A stretch of 48,205 bases of DNA, taken from positions 1-48,205 of the forward strand of contig NZ_JAZGJP010000014.1 in assembly GCF_036408795.1 (NCBI RefSeq). Reading direction: 5' to 3'. The notes beneath the pieces are model-generated. The model was not told the origin of the DNA. It saw only the letters and a program-made list of their open reading frames with translations, and made no database searches. Positions 31,618-40,215 of the stretch are shown here, piece by piece; the stretch's first letter is position 1, and every line of letters starts with the position of its first letter. A program made the translations under genes and the position numbers. Source of the stretch: Olsenella_L kribbiana (lineage in GTDB: Bacteria; Actinomycetota; Coriobacteriia; Coriobacteriales; Atopobiaceae).

Positions 31618-33051
31618 TTACTCCTCTGCCTCGCCTGCGAGCTCGGCAGCCTTGGCCTGTGCACGCTCGGAGACCCTCATGAACGGCAGGTAGATAGCCA
31701 TGGCACCGACAATCTCGATGACCTGCCAGACAGCTGCCCTCCAGTCGAGGCCAGTGGCCAGGAAGGCGGAGATGACGGCCGGGGTCGTCCAGGGCACCTG
31801 GGCGATGCAGGGGCTGATGAGTCCCGCGCAGGTGAGGCCATAGGTGAGGCCGATGCAGAGATCGGGGACGAGGACGAACGGGATGATCAGCGGGAGGTTA
31901 TAGACGATCGGGTAGCCGTAGATGACCGGCTCGTTGATGTTGAAGAGGCCCGGAAGGATTGCGAGCTTTGCAACCTCCTTGGAGGTCTTGGACTTCGAGA
32001 AGAGGAAGGTATCAAGAAGCAGTGCGAGCGTGCAGCCGGAGCCGCCGATGAGGGCGAAGGAGTTCACGATCTGCATGTTCATGTAGTGGTCCACAGGAAT
32101 CGGCTGGCCGGCAGCAAACGTTGCCATGTTATCGACGATGAGCATCGTGAGGATCGGCTCTGCAAGGACGCCGGAGATCGTGGACTGGTGGATGCCGAGG
32201 CAGAAGAGGAGGTTCGCGAAGGTGTAGATGATGATGACAGCCCAAGGACCGGCGTTCATGACACCCTTGAGAGGAGCGGCGATGCCGGTAGCGATAAGCG
32301 TCAGAAGATCGGTCTGGAAGAGGCCGGAGAGAAGAGCTGCAACAAGGCCCCAGAAGGAGAGCGTAAGAAGCATCGGGAACATGACATTGAAGGAGTCAGC
32401 AACCGCAGGCGGCACGCCCTCGCCGAGGTTCACCTTGAGCTTGTCGTTCTGGGAGAGCTTGATGAAGATGGTCGTCGCAAGCAGGCCGACGATGATGGCA
32501 CCGAAGAGGCCATTGGCGCCGGTGAAGGATGTCGTGAAGGCACCTGTGACCTGGGCGCCGGAAAGGGCATAGCCGGAAGGAAGCGTGATGTTGAGGTCGG
32601 TGAGGGCAATCTTCACAGCCTCAGCAGTCTTGTCCGTCGCGCTCGACGCGACAAGATAGTTGCCGATCGTTGCCATGAGCGCCTGCGGCATCATGATCAC
32701 GAAGGAGGAGATGCCGACAACGACGCAGGCGATCGGGTTGTCGAAGCGCTTGTTCTTCGCGAAGCAGTAGCCAAGGACACCAGCCAGGATGACAGCAGCG
32801 AAGTTCAGCGTGCCGAGCGTGATGGCGTTGCCCCAGACCTGGACAGCAGCAAGCTCCGTCGAGCCCTTTGCCCAGATGAGCGGGAAGATAACGTTGTTGA
32901 TGAGGACGGCGATGCCAGCCAGGATGTAGAGCGGCATGACGGTGGCGAATGCGTCGCGCAGCGTCCTCAGATGGATCTGGTTTCCGATCTTTGCGGAGAC
33001 TTCAGCGAACTTGTCGAGAAACGCTGTCTTCTCCTCTGCTTCTTCTGCCAT
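31618..33051 (-). CDS. celB: PTS lactose/cellobiose-family EIIC permease
   Basis: A 477-residue integral membrane permease with about ten transmembrane segments, family length 430-480. Seen are the N-terminal amphipathic stretch with LRTLRDAFATVMPLYILAGI and the substrate loop ILPGLFNINEPVIYGYPIVYN, the conserved NEPV element of Lac-family IIC. The C-terminal 70 residues run QVPWTTPAVISAFLATG onward. It probably imports cellobiose or another beta-glucoside, given the cotranscribed GH1 11 bases upstream. AGGGAGAG precedes the ATG. Confidence 0.95.
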   Translation of the reverse strand: MAEEAEEKTAFLDKFAEVSAKIGNQIHLRTLRDAFATVMPLYILAGIAVLINNVIFPLIWAKGSTELAAVQVWGNAITLGTLNFAAVILAGVLGYCFAKNKRFDNPIACVVVGISSFVIMMPQALMATIGNYLVASSATDKTAEAVKIALTDLNITLPSGYALSGAQVTGAFTTSFTGANGLFGAIIVGLLATTIFIKLSQNDKLKVNLGEGVPPAVADSFNVMFPMLLTLSFWGLVAALLSGLFQTDLLTLIATGIAAPLKGVMNAGPWAVIIIYTFANLLFCLGIHQSTISGVLAEPILTMLIVDNMATFAAGQPIPVDHYMNMQIVNSFALIGGSGCTLALLLDTFLFSKSKTSKEVAKLAILPGLFNINEPVIYGYPIVYNLPLIIPFVLVPDLCIGLTYGLTCAGLISPCIAQVPWTTPAVISAFLATGLDWRAAVWQVIEIVGAMAIYLPFMRVSERAQAKAAELAGEAEE

Positions 33052-33062
33052 TTCTCTCTCCC

Positions 33063-34463
33063 TTAGACGATCTCATGCGTCGTAGCGACGCGCTTCAGCC
33101 ATTGAGCGGACTTCTTGAGACGGCGCTTGTAGCTGTCCTCAAGGTCGACTTCGACGAAGCCATAGCGGTTCTTGAAGGCATTCTTCCAGGACCAGTTGTC
33201 GATGACGGCCCAGTAGTGGTAGCCGCGGCACTTGGCTCCTTCGTCGATCGCCTTGGCAATCCATTCGAGGTGGCGTCTCACGAAGTCGATGCGGTAGTCA
33301 TCCTGGATGACGCCGTTCTCGTCCTTCTTCAGGTCCTCGCGCTCGATGCCGATGCCGTTTTCCGAGACGAACCATTCGAGGTCGGGATAGTTCTTCTTGA
33401 TGTTCATCGCGAAGTCGTAGATGCCCTTGGGGTAGATCTCCCAGCCACGGCTCTTGTTCATCTCGGCGTCAGGCCACACATACGGATCTGCGAAGACAGG
33501 GATGCCGTTCTCGTCTGTATCGTGCGCCGGCGCCTGGACACGCTCAGGGTGGTAGTAGTTGAAGCCGAGCCAGTCCACCTTGCCGTCCTCGAAGATGCGC
33601 TCATCCTCAGGACGCTTCGGAAGCTTGATGCCACGGCTCTCGAGCGTGGTGATCACGTCCTCAGGCAGGTGCCCTTCGGCGACGAGATCGAGCCACCAGC
33701 GGTTCGCGACGCCGTCCGTCATGCGCACGGCCTCGAGGTCGGCTTCCGACGGGTTCTCCTTCGTATAGGGCGGCGTGAAGCAGTTGATGAGGCCGATCCT
33801 TGCATCCGGAAGCAAGTCCCCTTCTGCCTTGACGCGGTGGAAGGCCCGTACAGCGAGGCAATGCGCGACAGAGATGTTGTACTGTACCGCACGTGCACGG
33901 CCATAGTCGCGGATGAACGGGAACCACTCGCCTGAGGTGTATCTCTGCTCCGGCTCGACGATAGGCTCGTTGAACGTGAACCAGTAGCGGATCTCCTTGC
34001 CAAAGGTGCGGAATGCCTTCTCTGCGTAGTCTGCGTAGGCCTCGACGACCTCTCTGGACTCCCATCCGCCACGGCGGAAGAGGTAGGTCGGCATATCGAA
34101 GTGGTAGAGGTTCACGAACACCTCGATGCCCGCCTTCTTCGCAGCCGCGAAGATCTTGTGGTAGAACGCCTCGCCTTGAGGATTGATGTTTCCATCCTGA
34201 TCCAGAAGGCGGCTCCACTGGATGGAGGTCCTCACCGACGTGAGTCCGAGCGATGCCAGAAGCTCGAAGTCCTCCTCGTAGCGCTGGCCGAAGTCGTTGC
34301 CGGCATAGGATCCCACGCGGTTGTGGAAGGCTGCAATGTCGAGATTCGACCAGGTATCCCAGAGGTTTTCGAGCTTGCCTCCGGACTGCCAGCCCCCTTC
34401 CGTCTGCGGGCCCGACATGGCCGCGCCGAAGAAGAAGTCATCCGGCAGCTTGATCTGACCCAT
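33063..34463 (-). CDS. GH1 beta-glucosidase, probably 6-phospho type
   Basis: A 466-residue GH1 enzyme, first gene of the cellobiose PTS operon. Acid/base E166 is in FTFNEPIVE and nucleophile E368 in FVSENGIG. The region that tells phospho from plain substrates reads DNWSWKNAFKNRYG: Ser replaces the Glu of non-phospho enzymes and Tyr is kept, but the Lys of the LacG Ser-Lys-Tyr set is one place off (K then N). It is only distantly like the GH1 at 19799, so the two likely prefer different phospho-glycosides. ATG 34463 has GGAGAG upstream. Expression is probably controlled by the divergent GntR regulator. Confidence 0.93.
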   Translation of the reverse strand: MGQIKLPDDFFFGAAMSGPQTEGGWQSGGKLENLWDTWSNLDIAAFHNRVGSYAGNDFGQRYEEDFELLASLGLTSVRTSIQWSRLLDQDGNINPQGEAFYHKIFAAAKKAGIEVFVNLYHFDMPTYLFRRGGWESREVVEAYADYAEKAFRTFGKEIRYWFTFNEPIVEPEQRYTSGEWFPFIRDYGRARAVQYNISVAHCLAVRAFHRVKAEGDLLPDARIGLINCFTPPYTKENPSEADLEAVRMTDGVANRWWLDLVAEGHLPEDVITTLESRGIKLPKRPEDERIFEDGKVDWLGFNYYHPERVQAPAHDTDENGIPVFADPYVWPDAEMNKSRGWEIYPKGIYDFAMNIKKNYPDLEWFVSENGIGIEREDLKKDENGVIQDDYRIDFVRRHLEWIAKAIDEGAKCRGYHYWAVIDNWSWKNAFKNRYGFVEVDLEDSYKRRLKKSAQWLKRVATTHEIV

Positions 34464-34499
34464 CTCTCTCCTCTCTCTCCTCTGTTTCACGATGCTGTT

Positions 34500-34517
34500 C
34501 CTGAACTTCCGTTCAGG
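34500..34517 (-). promoter_or_regulatory. Leader hairpin or second operator half upstream of the PTS operon
   Basis: CCTGAAC and GTTCAGG form a 7-bp perfect inverted repeat with a four-base centre, 37 bases upstream of the GH1 start. It could be an RNA hairpin in the leader or a second repressor site. Confidence 0.35.
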
Positions 34518-34548
34518 TCTTTGTGCTGGCACATATACTCGCATACTC

Positions 34549-34566
34549 AACCTGACATGTCTAGTT
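34549..34566. promoter_or_regulatory. Candidate GntR/HutC operator
   Basis: An 18-bp palindrome AACCTGACATGTCTAGTT, symmetrical as AAC-N2-GACATGTC-N2-GTT, lies in the A+T-rich region between the PTS operon and the divergent GntR/UTRA gene. HutC-subfamily repressors bind such palindromes with a GAC/GTC-like core. Position and symmetry fit control of the GH1-PTS operon. Confidence 0.6.
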
Positions 34567-34774
34567 ATTTATGGGATAGGTTCTATTTATCGCTTATTAT
34601 GTCTTCTAACGGCAGGTTTTTGACGGCGAACGGCAGCTGACCCGCTTTTTCCGTGTCATGCATCCAAAAGGATTCCTACTCTGCTATTCATGAGTAGAGA
34701 GAGCGGAGCCGTATGGATAGAGCAGAGCGCGGGTATGTGCGAAGCTGTCCTTACTATATGAGAGCAGGCGGAAC

Positions 34775-35494
34775 GTGCTGAAATACCAAGCGGTCATAGA
34801 CGATATCGTGGAAGGCATAGAGTCCGGCGCCTATCCACCCTACTCCCAGCTTCCCTCCACGGCGCAGCTGTGCGACAAATACGGCGTCAGCAAGATCACG
34901 ATCAAGAAGGCCATGGACCAGCTCGAGTCAATGGGCTATATCTCGAGGCGCCGAGGATCGGGCTCCTTCGTGAAGAAGATCGGCGAGAAGGTGCCCGAAG
35001 CCCTCATGGGCGAGTACTCGAACCAGATGACGGGGTTCATGGCGGAACACAGGGCAAGAAGCGAGAAGGTCTCGACGAAGGTGCTACAGTTCACGGTCGA
35101 GCGCCCTTCCGACAAGGTGGCCCATGCCCTCGATATGGACAAGGATGGCTTCGTCTACCACATCGTGCGCGTACGCTCGGCAAACGATATGCCGCTTGCT
35201 ATCGAGTACACCTATATGCCCATCGATGTCATCCCCGACCTCAAGACCGCAGCGGTCGAGACAAGCATCTATTCCTTCATCGAGGACGATCTCGGTCTCA
35301 AGATCTCGAGCGCACACAGGACCGTGCGTGCCGTGCTCCCCACCCAGCTCGAGGTCGAAGAGCTCCATGAGTCGAAGACGAGCCCCTTGCTCGAGGTGGA
35401 GCAGACGGCCTTCCTCGACGACGGCAAGGCCTTCGAGTACTCCATCTCCCGCCATGCCCATGGCTACGAGCTCTACGTGATCTCTGCGAAGTAG
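34775..35494 (+). CDS. GntR-family regulator with UTRA domain (HutC subfamily)
   Basis: A 239-residue repressor. The winged HTH is at residues 2-67 (PSTAQLCDKYGVSKITIKKAMDQLESMGYISRRRGSGSFV), and the UTRA effector domain at about 90-235 (KVAHALDMDKDGFVYHIVRVR..., EYSISRHAHGYELYV). Regulators of this type often sense phosphorylated sugars. It is divergent from the GH1-PTS operon and is its probable repressor, released by a phospho-glucoside. Start GTG 34775 follows GGCGGAAC. A strong terminator follows at 35519. Confidence 0.92.
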   Translation: MLKYQAVIDDIVEGIESGAYPPYSQLPSTAQLCDKYGVSKITIKKAMDQLESMGYISRRRGSGSFVKKIGEKVPEALMGEYSNQMTGFMAEHRARSEKVSTKVLQFTVERPSDKVAHALDMDKDGFVYHIVRVRSANDMPLAIEYTYMPIDVIPDLKTAAVETSIYSFIEDDLGLKISSAHRTVRAVLPTQLEVEELHESKTSPLLEVEQTAFLDDGKAFEYSISRHAHGYELYVISAK

Positions 35495-35518
35495 AAAACA
35501 TGCTCCAAGACGCAACAA

Positions 35519-35553
35519 GGCGGCAGGCAACGTGTGTGCCTGCCGCCTTTCTC
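35519..35553 (+). terminator. Terminator after the gntR gene
   Basis: An 11-bp perfect stem, GGCGGCAGGCA with TGCCTGCCGCC, seven-base loop, followed by TTTCTC. Lies 25 bases past the stop and could also stop leftward transcripts less well. Confidence 0.85.
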
Positions 35554-35575
35554 ATAGCGGGATATATATCTGGAG

Positions 35576-36778
35576 CTAGCCCTTATGCGCCTTCAGGATC
35601 TTCGTGAAGGACGTGTCGGAGTGACGTGCCCAGAAGAAGTAGATGAGCACGGAGACGACGCAGGCAAGAGACACCACGGACCACATCGTCGTGTAGCCGG
35701 CAGCCATGATGAGCGAGCCTGCGACACCGCCACCCAGGCCGTAGCCGATATCGTAGCCGCAGAGGAACGTGGAGTTCGCAGAGCCCCTGCTTGCATCATC
35801 TGCCGTGTGCACAGCCATGGACTGGAGGCTCGGCTCGAGGCCGCCGAAGGCATAGCCTGCCAGGATAGCAGAGACGGTGAATGTGGGTGTCGTCGGCACG
35901 AAGGCCAAGAGCAGGAAGGCCACAAGCATTGCAGCGTTGCAGCTGTAGACGAAGAAGGCCTCGCCCTTCTCGTCCACGAGCTTGCCCAGGGTCACACGGA
36001 CGAGCAGGAGCATCGCAGACATCACGAGGAAGTAGATGGAGCCCGAAGGCAGGCCATTCTCCGATGCGAAAAGCGCGACGAAGTTCTCGAGGGCACCGAA
36101 CGTGAACATGAAGACGAGCATCGTGACCGTGGCAGGAAGCGAGTCCCTGTTGATGATGGTCCTGAGGTCGAGCTTCTTGTGCGGCACATCGACCCTGGAT
36201 GCCTTGATGAACATGAAGAGGATAAGACCGAGAAAAGCTATGCCGGCCGCAGAGGCATAGAGCACCTGGAAGCCGAAGCCATACATGAGCTCGAGGCCGA
36301 GGGCAGGTGCGATAGCTGATGCCAGAGCTGTTGCCATCCCGAAGTAGCCCATGCCTTCGGCAAAGCGCGGACGGCAGATAACGTCAGAAGCGACCGTAGC
36401 GGTCGTGGAGTTCGAGAACGAAAGTCCCACGCCGTGGAGCATACGGAGAGCGATAGCCAGAGAGAGCGTCGGCACGAACACATAGCCCAGAGGTGCAAGG
36501 CCCAGGAGCAGAAGGCCGATAACAAGAGCAGCACGCCTCACGCCGTTGTCGAGCCACCAGCCCACGAACGGACGGATGATGACAGCAACGAACGAGAAGA
36601 CCGCGGCACAGATGCCGGCAATTGCCTCGGTCCCGCCCAGGCTCTGGATGAAGAACGGGAACGTCGAGAGGCTCATGATGTGATTCGTGAAGACGCAGAG
36701 ATTCACGAGGATGATAAGGACAAGATCCTTCGTCCACAGCTTTGGCTGCGTGCCTTGAGATGCATTCTTCTGTGCCAT
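35576..36778 (-). CDS. MFS transporter
   Basis: A 400-residue major facilitator with 12 predicted transmembrane helices. The inter-helix 2-3 signature reads GWWLDNGVRRAALV, and the arrangement resembles the YfmO/YwoG-type drug or sugar efflux proteins; TM5 carries the GMATALASAIAPALG motif C-like segment of exporters. Substrate unknown. GAGGAAGG precedes the ATG. It is transcribed alone from a promoter about 115 bases upstream. Confidence 0.9.
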   Translation of the reverse strand: MAQKNASQGTQPKLWTKDLVLIILVNLCVFTNHIMSLSTFPFFIQSLGGTEAIAGICAAVFSFVAVIIRPFVGWWLDNGVRRAALVIGLLLLGLAPLGYVFVPTLSLAIALRMLHGVGLSFSNSTTATVASDVICRPRFAEGMGYFGMATALASAIAPALGLELMYGFGFQVLYASAAGIAFLGLILFMFIKASRVDVPHKKLDLRTIINRDSLPATVTMLVFMFTFGALENFVALFASENGLPSGSIYFLVMSAMLLLVRVTLGKLVDEKGEAFFVYSCNAAMLVAFLLLAFVPTTPTFTVSAILAGYAFGGLEPSLQSMAVHTADDASRGSANSTFLCGYDIGYGLGGGVAGSLIMAAGYTTMWSVVSLACVVSVLIYFFWARHSDTSFTKILKAHKG

Positions 36779-36892
36779 AGATTCCTTCCTCTACGAGCGA
36801 TATTTGCCACAGCACAGGGCCGTGCCCGCAGAGGCGAGCGACCCTTCATCAACTGGACTTACGCCAAAAGGGCCACTCATTGATTCAACTGC

Positions 36893-36920
36893 ATTATACG
36901 ACGCGGGCAGGCACTGGCTA
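36893..36920 (-). promoter_or_regulatory. Putative promoter of the MFS gene
   Basis: On the minus strand TAGCCA, 16 bases, then a perfect TATAAT (36893-36898). It lies 115 bases upstream of the MFS start. Confidence 0.5.
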
Positions 36921-37193
36921 CGAAAAGCCCAGAGCTTGCCGGGGGCACGCTCGGACGAGGCGGGAATGCATCTGCACAGGAAAAGAAGCGCTGGTGCATC
37001 TGCCTGCCCGGCGCTGCGATATTCTTCGATGCCAGAACGTGCGCCTCACGCTGAAGGCTGAGTCCCAAGAAATAAGAGGCAGATATGCTTGCTTGCTGGC
37101 ATCATGCGCAGGCATGGCATACGCAAAGAGGATACGAAGCGTGCCTGCAGACAGGCAGAGGCACTCATCGACGCAGCCAGATTGACCAAGAAC
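36921..37193. other. Gene-free stretch
   Basis: Between the MFS promoter and the DUF2798 gene's terminator I see only short overlapping frames with no ribosome site and no recognisable domain. Confidence 0.4.
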
Positions 37194-37227
37194 GAAAAAC
37201 GCTCCGGAACGCAGGCGTCCCGAAGCG
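37194..37227 (-). terminator. Terminator of the DUF2798 gene
   Basis: On the minus strand CGCTTCGGGACGC pairs with GCGTTCCGGAGCG (two G-U pairs), followed by TTTTTCG. Lies 72 bases past the stop. Confidence 0.75.
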
Positions 37228-37299
37228 ATAAATGGATGATTCCTGTTGAGATGCAGGAAGCGCATCCCGAATCGGCATGCGCTGTCCACTGCTGGCTCT

Positions 37300-37845
37300 T
37301 TAGACCTCTGCTCCTTCATGAGCTGCCTCTTCCTGCTTCTCCCCTGCATGGCTGAAGCACTTCTCAAAGACAAGGCGCGAGATCGGGCCTGCTGCAAAGA
37401 GATTCCACAGCAGCGCCATCGGGAAGTTCTTGATGAGGGTGCCGACAAAGATGGCAGGAAGCTGCATGACCGGCATGCCGCCGAGGATGACATTGAAGAG
37501 GATGGATGCCACGAGGCTCATGGTCGGACACATGATGAGCACGGTGCAGGAAGAGCGCACGACCGTGCAGAGAAATGCGTTGTCATGGCTGGGATCGACA
37601 AGCCTGGCCGAAAGGCCTGCTCCCACACGGGTGCCCCAGAGATTCGAGAACAGGAACACGAAGAGCCACATGTAGGAAGCCTCGATGAGAGCTGCCAGGA
37701 ACATGTCGTTTGTCATGTTCGAGAACCCTCCCGGCATGGTCGGGATCCCCATCTTCCAGGCAACGTTGTAGACCTCCATCCCGTATGCCATCGTCACGCT
37801 CATGAGCACTCCGAAGATGATTCCCTGCACCCTGTTTCTCGGCAT
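37300..37845 (-). CDS. DUF2798-type membrane protein
   Basis: A 181-residue protein with four transmembrane helices arranged as two similar halves. Each half begins with a phrase of the DUF2798 family: MPRNRVQGIIFGVLMSVTMAYGMEVYN and, after residue 85, a second helix pair ending in GTLIKNFPMALLWNLFAAGPISR. Function unknown. ATG 37845 is preceded by AAAGGAATGGG. Its leader contains a strong hairpin with a T-run only about 20 bases upstream, which may be the terminator of the preceding dedA-like gene or an attenuator. Confidence 0.78.
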   Translation of the reverse strand: MPRNRVQGIIFGVLMSVTMAYGMEVYNVAWKMGIPTMPGGFSNMTNDMFLAALIEASYMWLFVFLFSNLWGTRVGAGLSARLVDPSHDNAFLCTVVRSSCTVLIMCPTMSLVASILFNVILGGMPVMQLPAIFVGTLIKNFPMALLWNLFAAGPISRLVFEKCFSHAGEKQEEAAHEGAEV

Positions 37846-37864
37846 GTTCCCATTCCTTTCCGCG

Positions 37865-37907
37865 TACACAAAAAGCGTGCAGGCCGAATCTTCGGTCTGC
37901 ACGCTTT
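37865..37907 (-). terminator. Intrinsic terminator between dedA-like and DUF2798 genes
   Basis: On the minus strand AAAGCGTGCAG-A-CCGAA pairs with TTCGG-C-CTGCACGCTTT, followed by five T residues. It is 85 bases past the dedA-like stop but ends just 20 bases before the DUF2798 start. The motif AGCGT(A/G)CAGAC occurs twice, 25 bases apart, at its upstream edge. Confidence 0.8.
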
Positions 37908-37991
37908 GCCCTGCACTTTTCGTCTGTACGCTACACGCAGCAACTACTCTAGCACCCACGCATGGGCAGGTCTCAGAAACGACACAGAAGC

Positions 37992-38651
37992 CTACTCGGC
38001 TTCAGGTGCCTTCTTCTTGCCGAACTTCGCCTTCAAGGCTCCCACGACAGCCGGGATGACAGAGACGAGGATGATGCCGACAATGACAAGCTCGAAATGC
38101 TCCTGCACGGCGGGGATGCCGCCGAAGAAATAGCCCAGAAGCGTGAAGAGCGTGGACCAACAGACGCCGCCGAGGATATTGAAGATCACGAAGTTCCTCC
38201 AGTGCATGCCGCCCATGCCAGCGAGGAACGGCACGAACGTGCGGATGAACGGGAAGAAGCGGCCCAGGAAGATCGCGAGGTGACCCCACTTGTCGAGGAA
38301 GTCCTCCGTCTTCTTGACCCTCTCCGGCGTCATGGCCTTCACCTTGCCGGAGGCGACGATCTTGCGTCCGAAGAAGTGGCCAATCATGAAGTTGCACTGG
38401 TCGCCGAGGATGGCGGCTGCCCAGGCACAGGCCAGAAGCAGGTAGATGTTGAAGCCCCCGTTATGGGCAAAGAAGCCGGCAGCAAAGAGAAGCGAGTCTC
38501 CCGGCAGGAACGGGAAGAAGACGACACCCGTCTCGATGAAGACGATCAGGAAGATGAAGCCATAGGCATAGAGCGGACCTGCTGCGATCCAGGCAGCGAT
38601 GGCAGTACGCGGATCGTGGATGAGCTCGGCAATCGCATTGATGAACGGCAC
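37992..38651 (-). CDS. DedA-family membrane protein
   Basis: A 219-residue protein of the DedA/VTT family (SNARE-associated), proposed to flip undecaprenyl phosphate or phospholipids and needed for envelope integrity. Landmarks are ETGVVFFPFLPGDSLLFAAG, the G-D-Q-x-N element ILGDQCNFMIGHFFGRK and the signature FLGRFFPFIRTFVPFLAGMGGM. The C-terminus is lysine-rich. Start codon is GTG, with AAGGAGAAGG upstream. The SRP RNA gene lies just upstream on the same strand. Confidence 0.92.
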   Translation of the reverse strand: MPFINAIAELIHDPRTAIAAWIAAGPLYAYGFIFLIVFIETGVVFFPFLPGDSLLFAAGFFAHNGGFNIYLLLACAWAAAILGDQCNFMIGHFFGRKIVASGKVKAMTPERVKKTEDFLDKWGHLAIFLGRFFPFIRTFVPFLAGMGGMHWRNFVIFNILGGVCWSTLFTLLGYFFGGIPAVQEHFELVIVGIILVSVIPAVVGALKAKFGKKKAPEAE

Positions 38652-38723
38652 TGACCTTCTCCTTACAGAAGCCCTTTATACAGAGAATGCCTCGCAGGGC
38701 AGAAGTCCTGGAGGCACTCATGC

Positions 38724-38830
38724 AGTGCATTCGATGGGAACGGGCGCCCGCCCGAGGCTCCTTATGGCTGCTGCCTCCCGGCCCTGACCAGGTTCGGAAC
38801 AGTGCGTCGCCCGAACCCATCGAATGCACT
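38724..38830 (-). ncRNA. ffs: Small bacterial signal recognition particle RNA (4.5S-type)
   Basis: On the minus strand a 15-base 5' end pairs perfectly with the 3' end (38816-38830 with 38724-38738, AGTGCATTCGATGGG). The apical part carries the universally conserved Ffh-binding features: GTTCCGAACCTGGTCAGG, then GCCGGGAGGCAGCAGCC with the GGAGGCAGCAG tetraloop/asymmetric-loop segment. About 107 bases, the size of the short form without an Alu domain. It guides co-translational targeting of membrane and secreted proteins with Ffh. Confidence 0.95.
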
Positions 38831-38932
38831 CGCGATGAAGAAGTATAGCGGAAAGGCTGCCTGCCACAAAGAGGATGCCTGTAGCAAGGCCAGAAGCTCC
38901 ACGAGACTTCCGCTTTCAGCGGCGGAGAGCGC

Positions 38933-40108
38933 CTAGTCGAGGAGGCGCTTTGCCGGCACCATGCGCTCCAGGGCATCGTTCAGGATGCGGTCCTCTCGTG
39001 CAAAGTGGAAGCGGATATAGCGGCGCTCCGGATGCTGGAAGAAGTAGGAGGCAGGAACGCCTGCCACGCCGACCCTGCGTGCAAACTCGAGCGCGAAGCG
39101 GGTGTCTGACCCCATGGAGAAGCCGGAGATGTCGCAGAGCACATAGAAGGTGCCCTGTGGCTGGATATAGGGGATGCCAAGAGCATCGAGCCCGCTGCAG
39201 AAGAGACGGCGCTTTGCTGTATATGTGGCCTTGAGCGCCTCGTAGTAGGTATCGGGGAACATGAGGCCGGCAACGGCTGCCTCCATGAGAGGGGCAGAAG
39301 ACGAGTTCGAGAAGCGCTCGTGCACCCGCTTGGCCGTATCCACGACCTCCTTCGGTCCATAGAGATAGCCCAGGCGCCAGCCCGTGATGGAGAACGTCTC
39401 GGAAAGCGAGCTGCACATGATTGTCCGCCTGTCCATGCCAGGAAGCGTGCAGAAGTAGATATGCTCCATCGGCTCATAGACGATGTGCTCATAGACCTCG
39501 TCCGTAATCACATAGAGGTCGTGCGCCTCTGCGATATGGGCGATAGCGGAAAGCTCGTCCCTATCGAACACCTTGCCAGAAGGGTTATGCGGGTTGTTGA
39601 GGATGAGCGCCTTCACGGCAGGGTCTGAGCAGGCACGATCCAGCTCCTCTTCCGAGAAGCTGAACGAAGGCGGTGTGAGCTGGACAAAAATGGGCTCAGC
39701 TCCTGCCATCCTGATATCGGGCACATAGTTCTCGTAGCAGGGGTCGAAGACGACAACCTTGTCTCCTGGCGCGACAACCGTGAAGAGCGCGACGAGCAGC
39801 GCCTCTGTGCAGCCATTGCAGACGACGACATTCTCATCGGGGTCGAAGTCCATCTTCGTGAAGCGGTTGACCTTCTGCGTCAGCGCCTCGCGGAAGTTCG
39901 CCGCGCCATAGGAGATGGCATACTGGTTCGGGCCTCCGTGCGTGACCTCGGAGAGACGGTCGGTCAGAGCTTTCGGCGGCGTGAAGGACGGAAATCCCTG
40001 CGAGAGGTTGATAGCGTCATATTCATAGGCAACCTCTGTCATCGTATGGATGGCAGAGACCGGTATCTCTCCTGCACAAGGATTGAGGCTCTTCATGGGA
40101 CAGCACAT
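38933..40108 (-). CDS. Class I/II aminotransferase-fold protein with Glu at the expected PLP-lysine
   Basis: A 391-residue fold-type I protein closest to the kynurenine/aspartate aminotransferase group. Conserved PLP-site features are present: GPNQYAISYGAANFREAL, NNPHNPSGK (N174 area), ITDEVYEH (D203, Y206) and the carboxylate arginine in RYIRFHFA. But the Schiff-base lysine motif (normally SxSKTFxxTGWRxG) reads SSLSETFSITGWRLG, with E237 (codon GAG, 39398-39400) where lysine is expected. Either it is no longer a transaminase, or another lysine serves. I chose ATG 40108 (GGAG five bases upstream); ATG 40096 is also possible. Single gene between SRP RNA and pgi. Confidence 0.85.
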   Translation of the reverse strand: MCCPMKSLNPCAGEIPVSAIHTMTEVAYEYDAINLSQGFPSFTPPKALTDRLSEVTHGGPNQYAISYGAANFREALTQKVNRFTKMDFDPDENVVVCNGCTEALLVALFTVVAPGDKVVVFDPCYENYVPDIRMAGAEPIFVQLTPPSFSFSEEELDRACSDPAVKALILNNPHNPSGKVFDRDELSAIAHIAEAHDLYVITDEVYEHIVYEPMEHIYFCTLPGMDRRTIMCSSLSETFSITGWRLGYLYGPKEVVDTAKRVHERFSNSSSAPLMEAAVAGLMFPDTYYEALKATYTAKRRLFCSGLDALGIPYIQPQGTFYVLCDISGFSMGSDTRFALEFARRVGVAGVPASYFFQHPERRYIRFHFAREDRILNDALERMVPAKRLLD

Positions 40109-40215
40109 CCCTTCTCCGCTGGCCGAAGCGCACGCGCGCAACTTGTTCATCATACTAAAGCGCCTTATACATGGATGCAGCAATCGGGCAGACGGATGAA
40201 GCAAGGCTGTTACCG

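Noticed and set aside
31525..33066. 513-codon rightward ORF opposite the EIIC gene
   Set aside because: Asp/Glu/Arg-rich antisense shadow of the EIIC permease.
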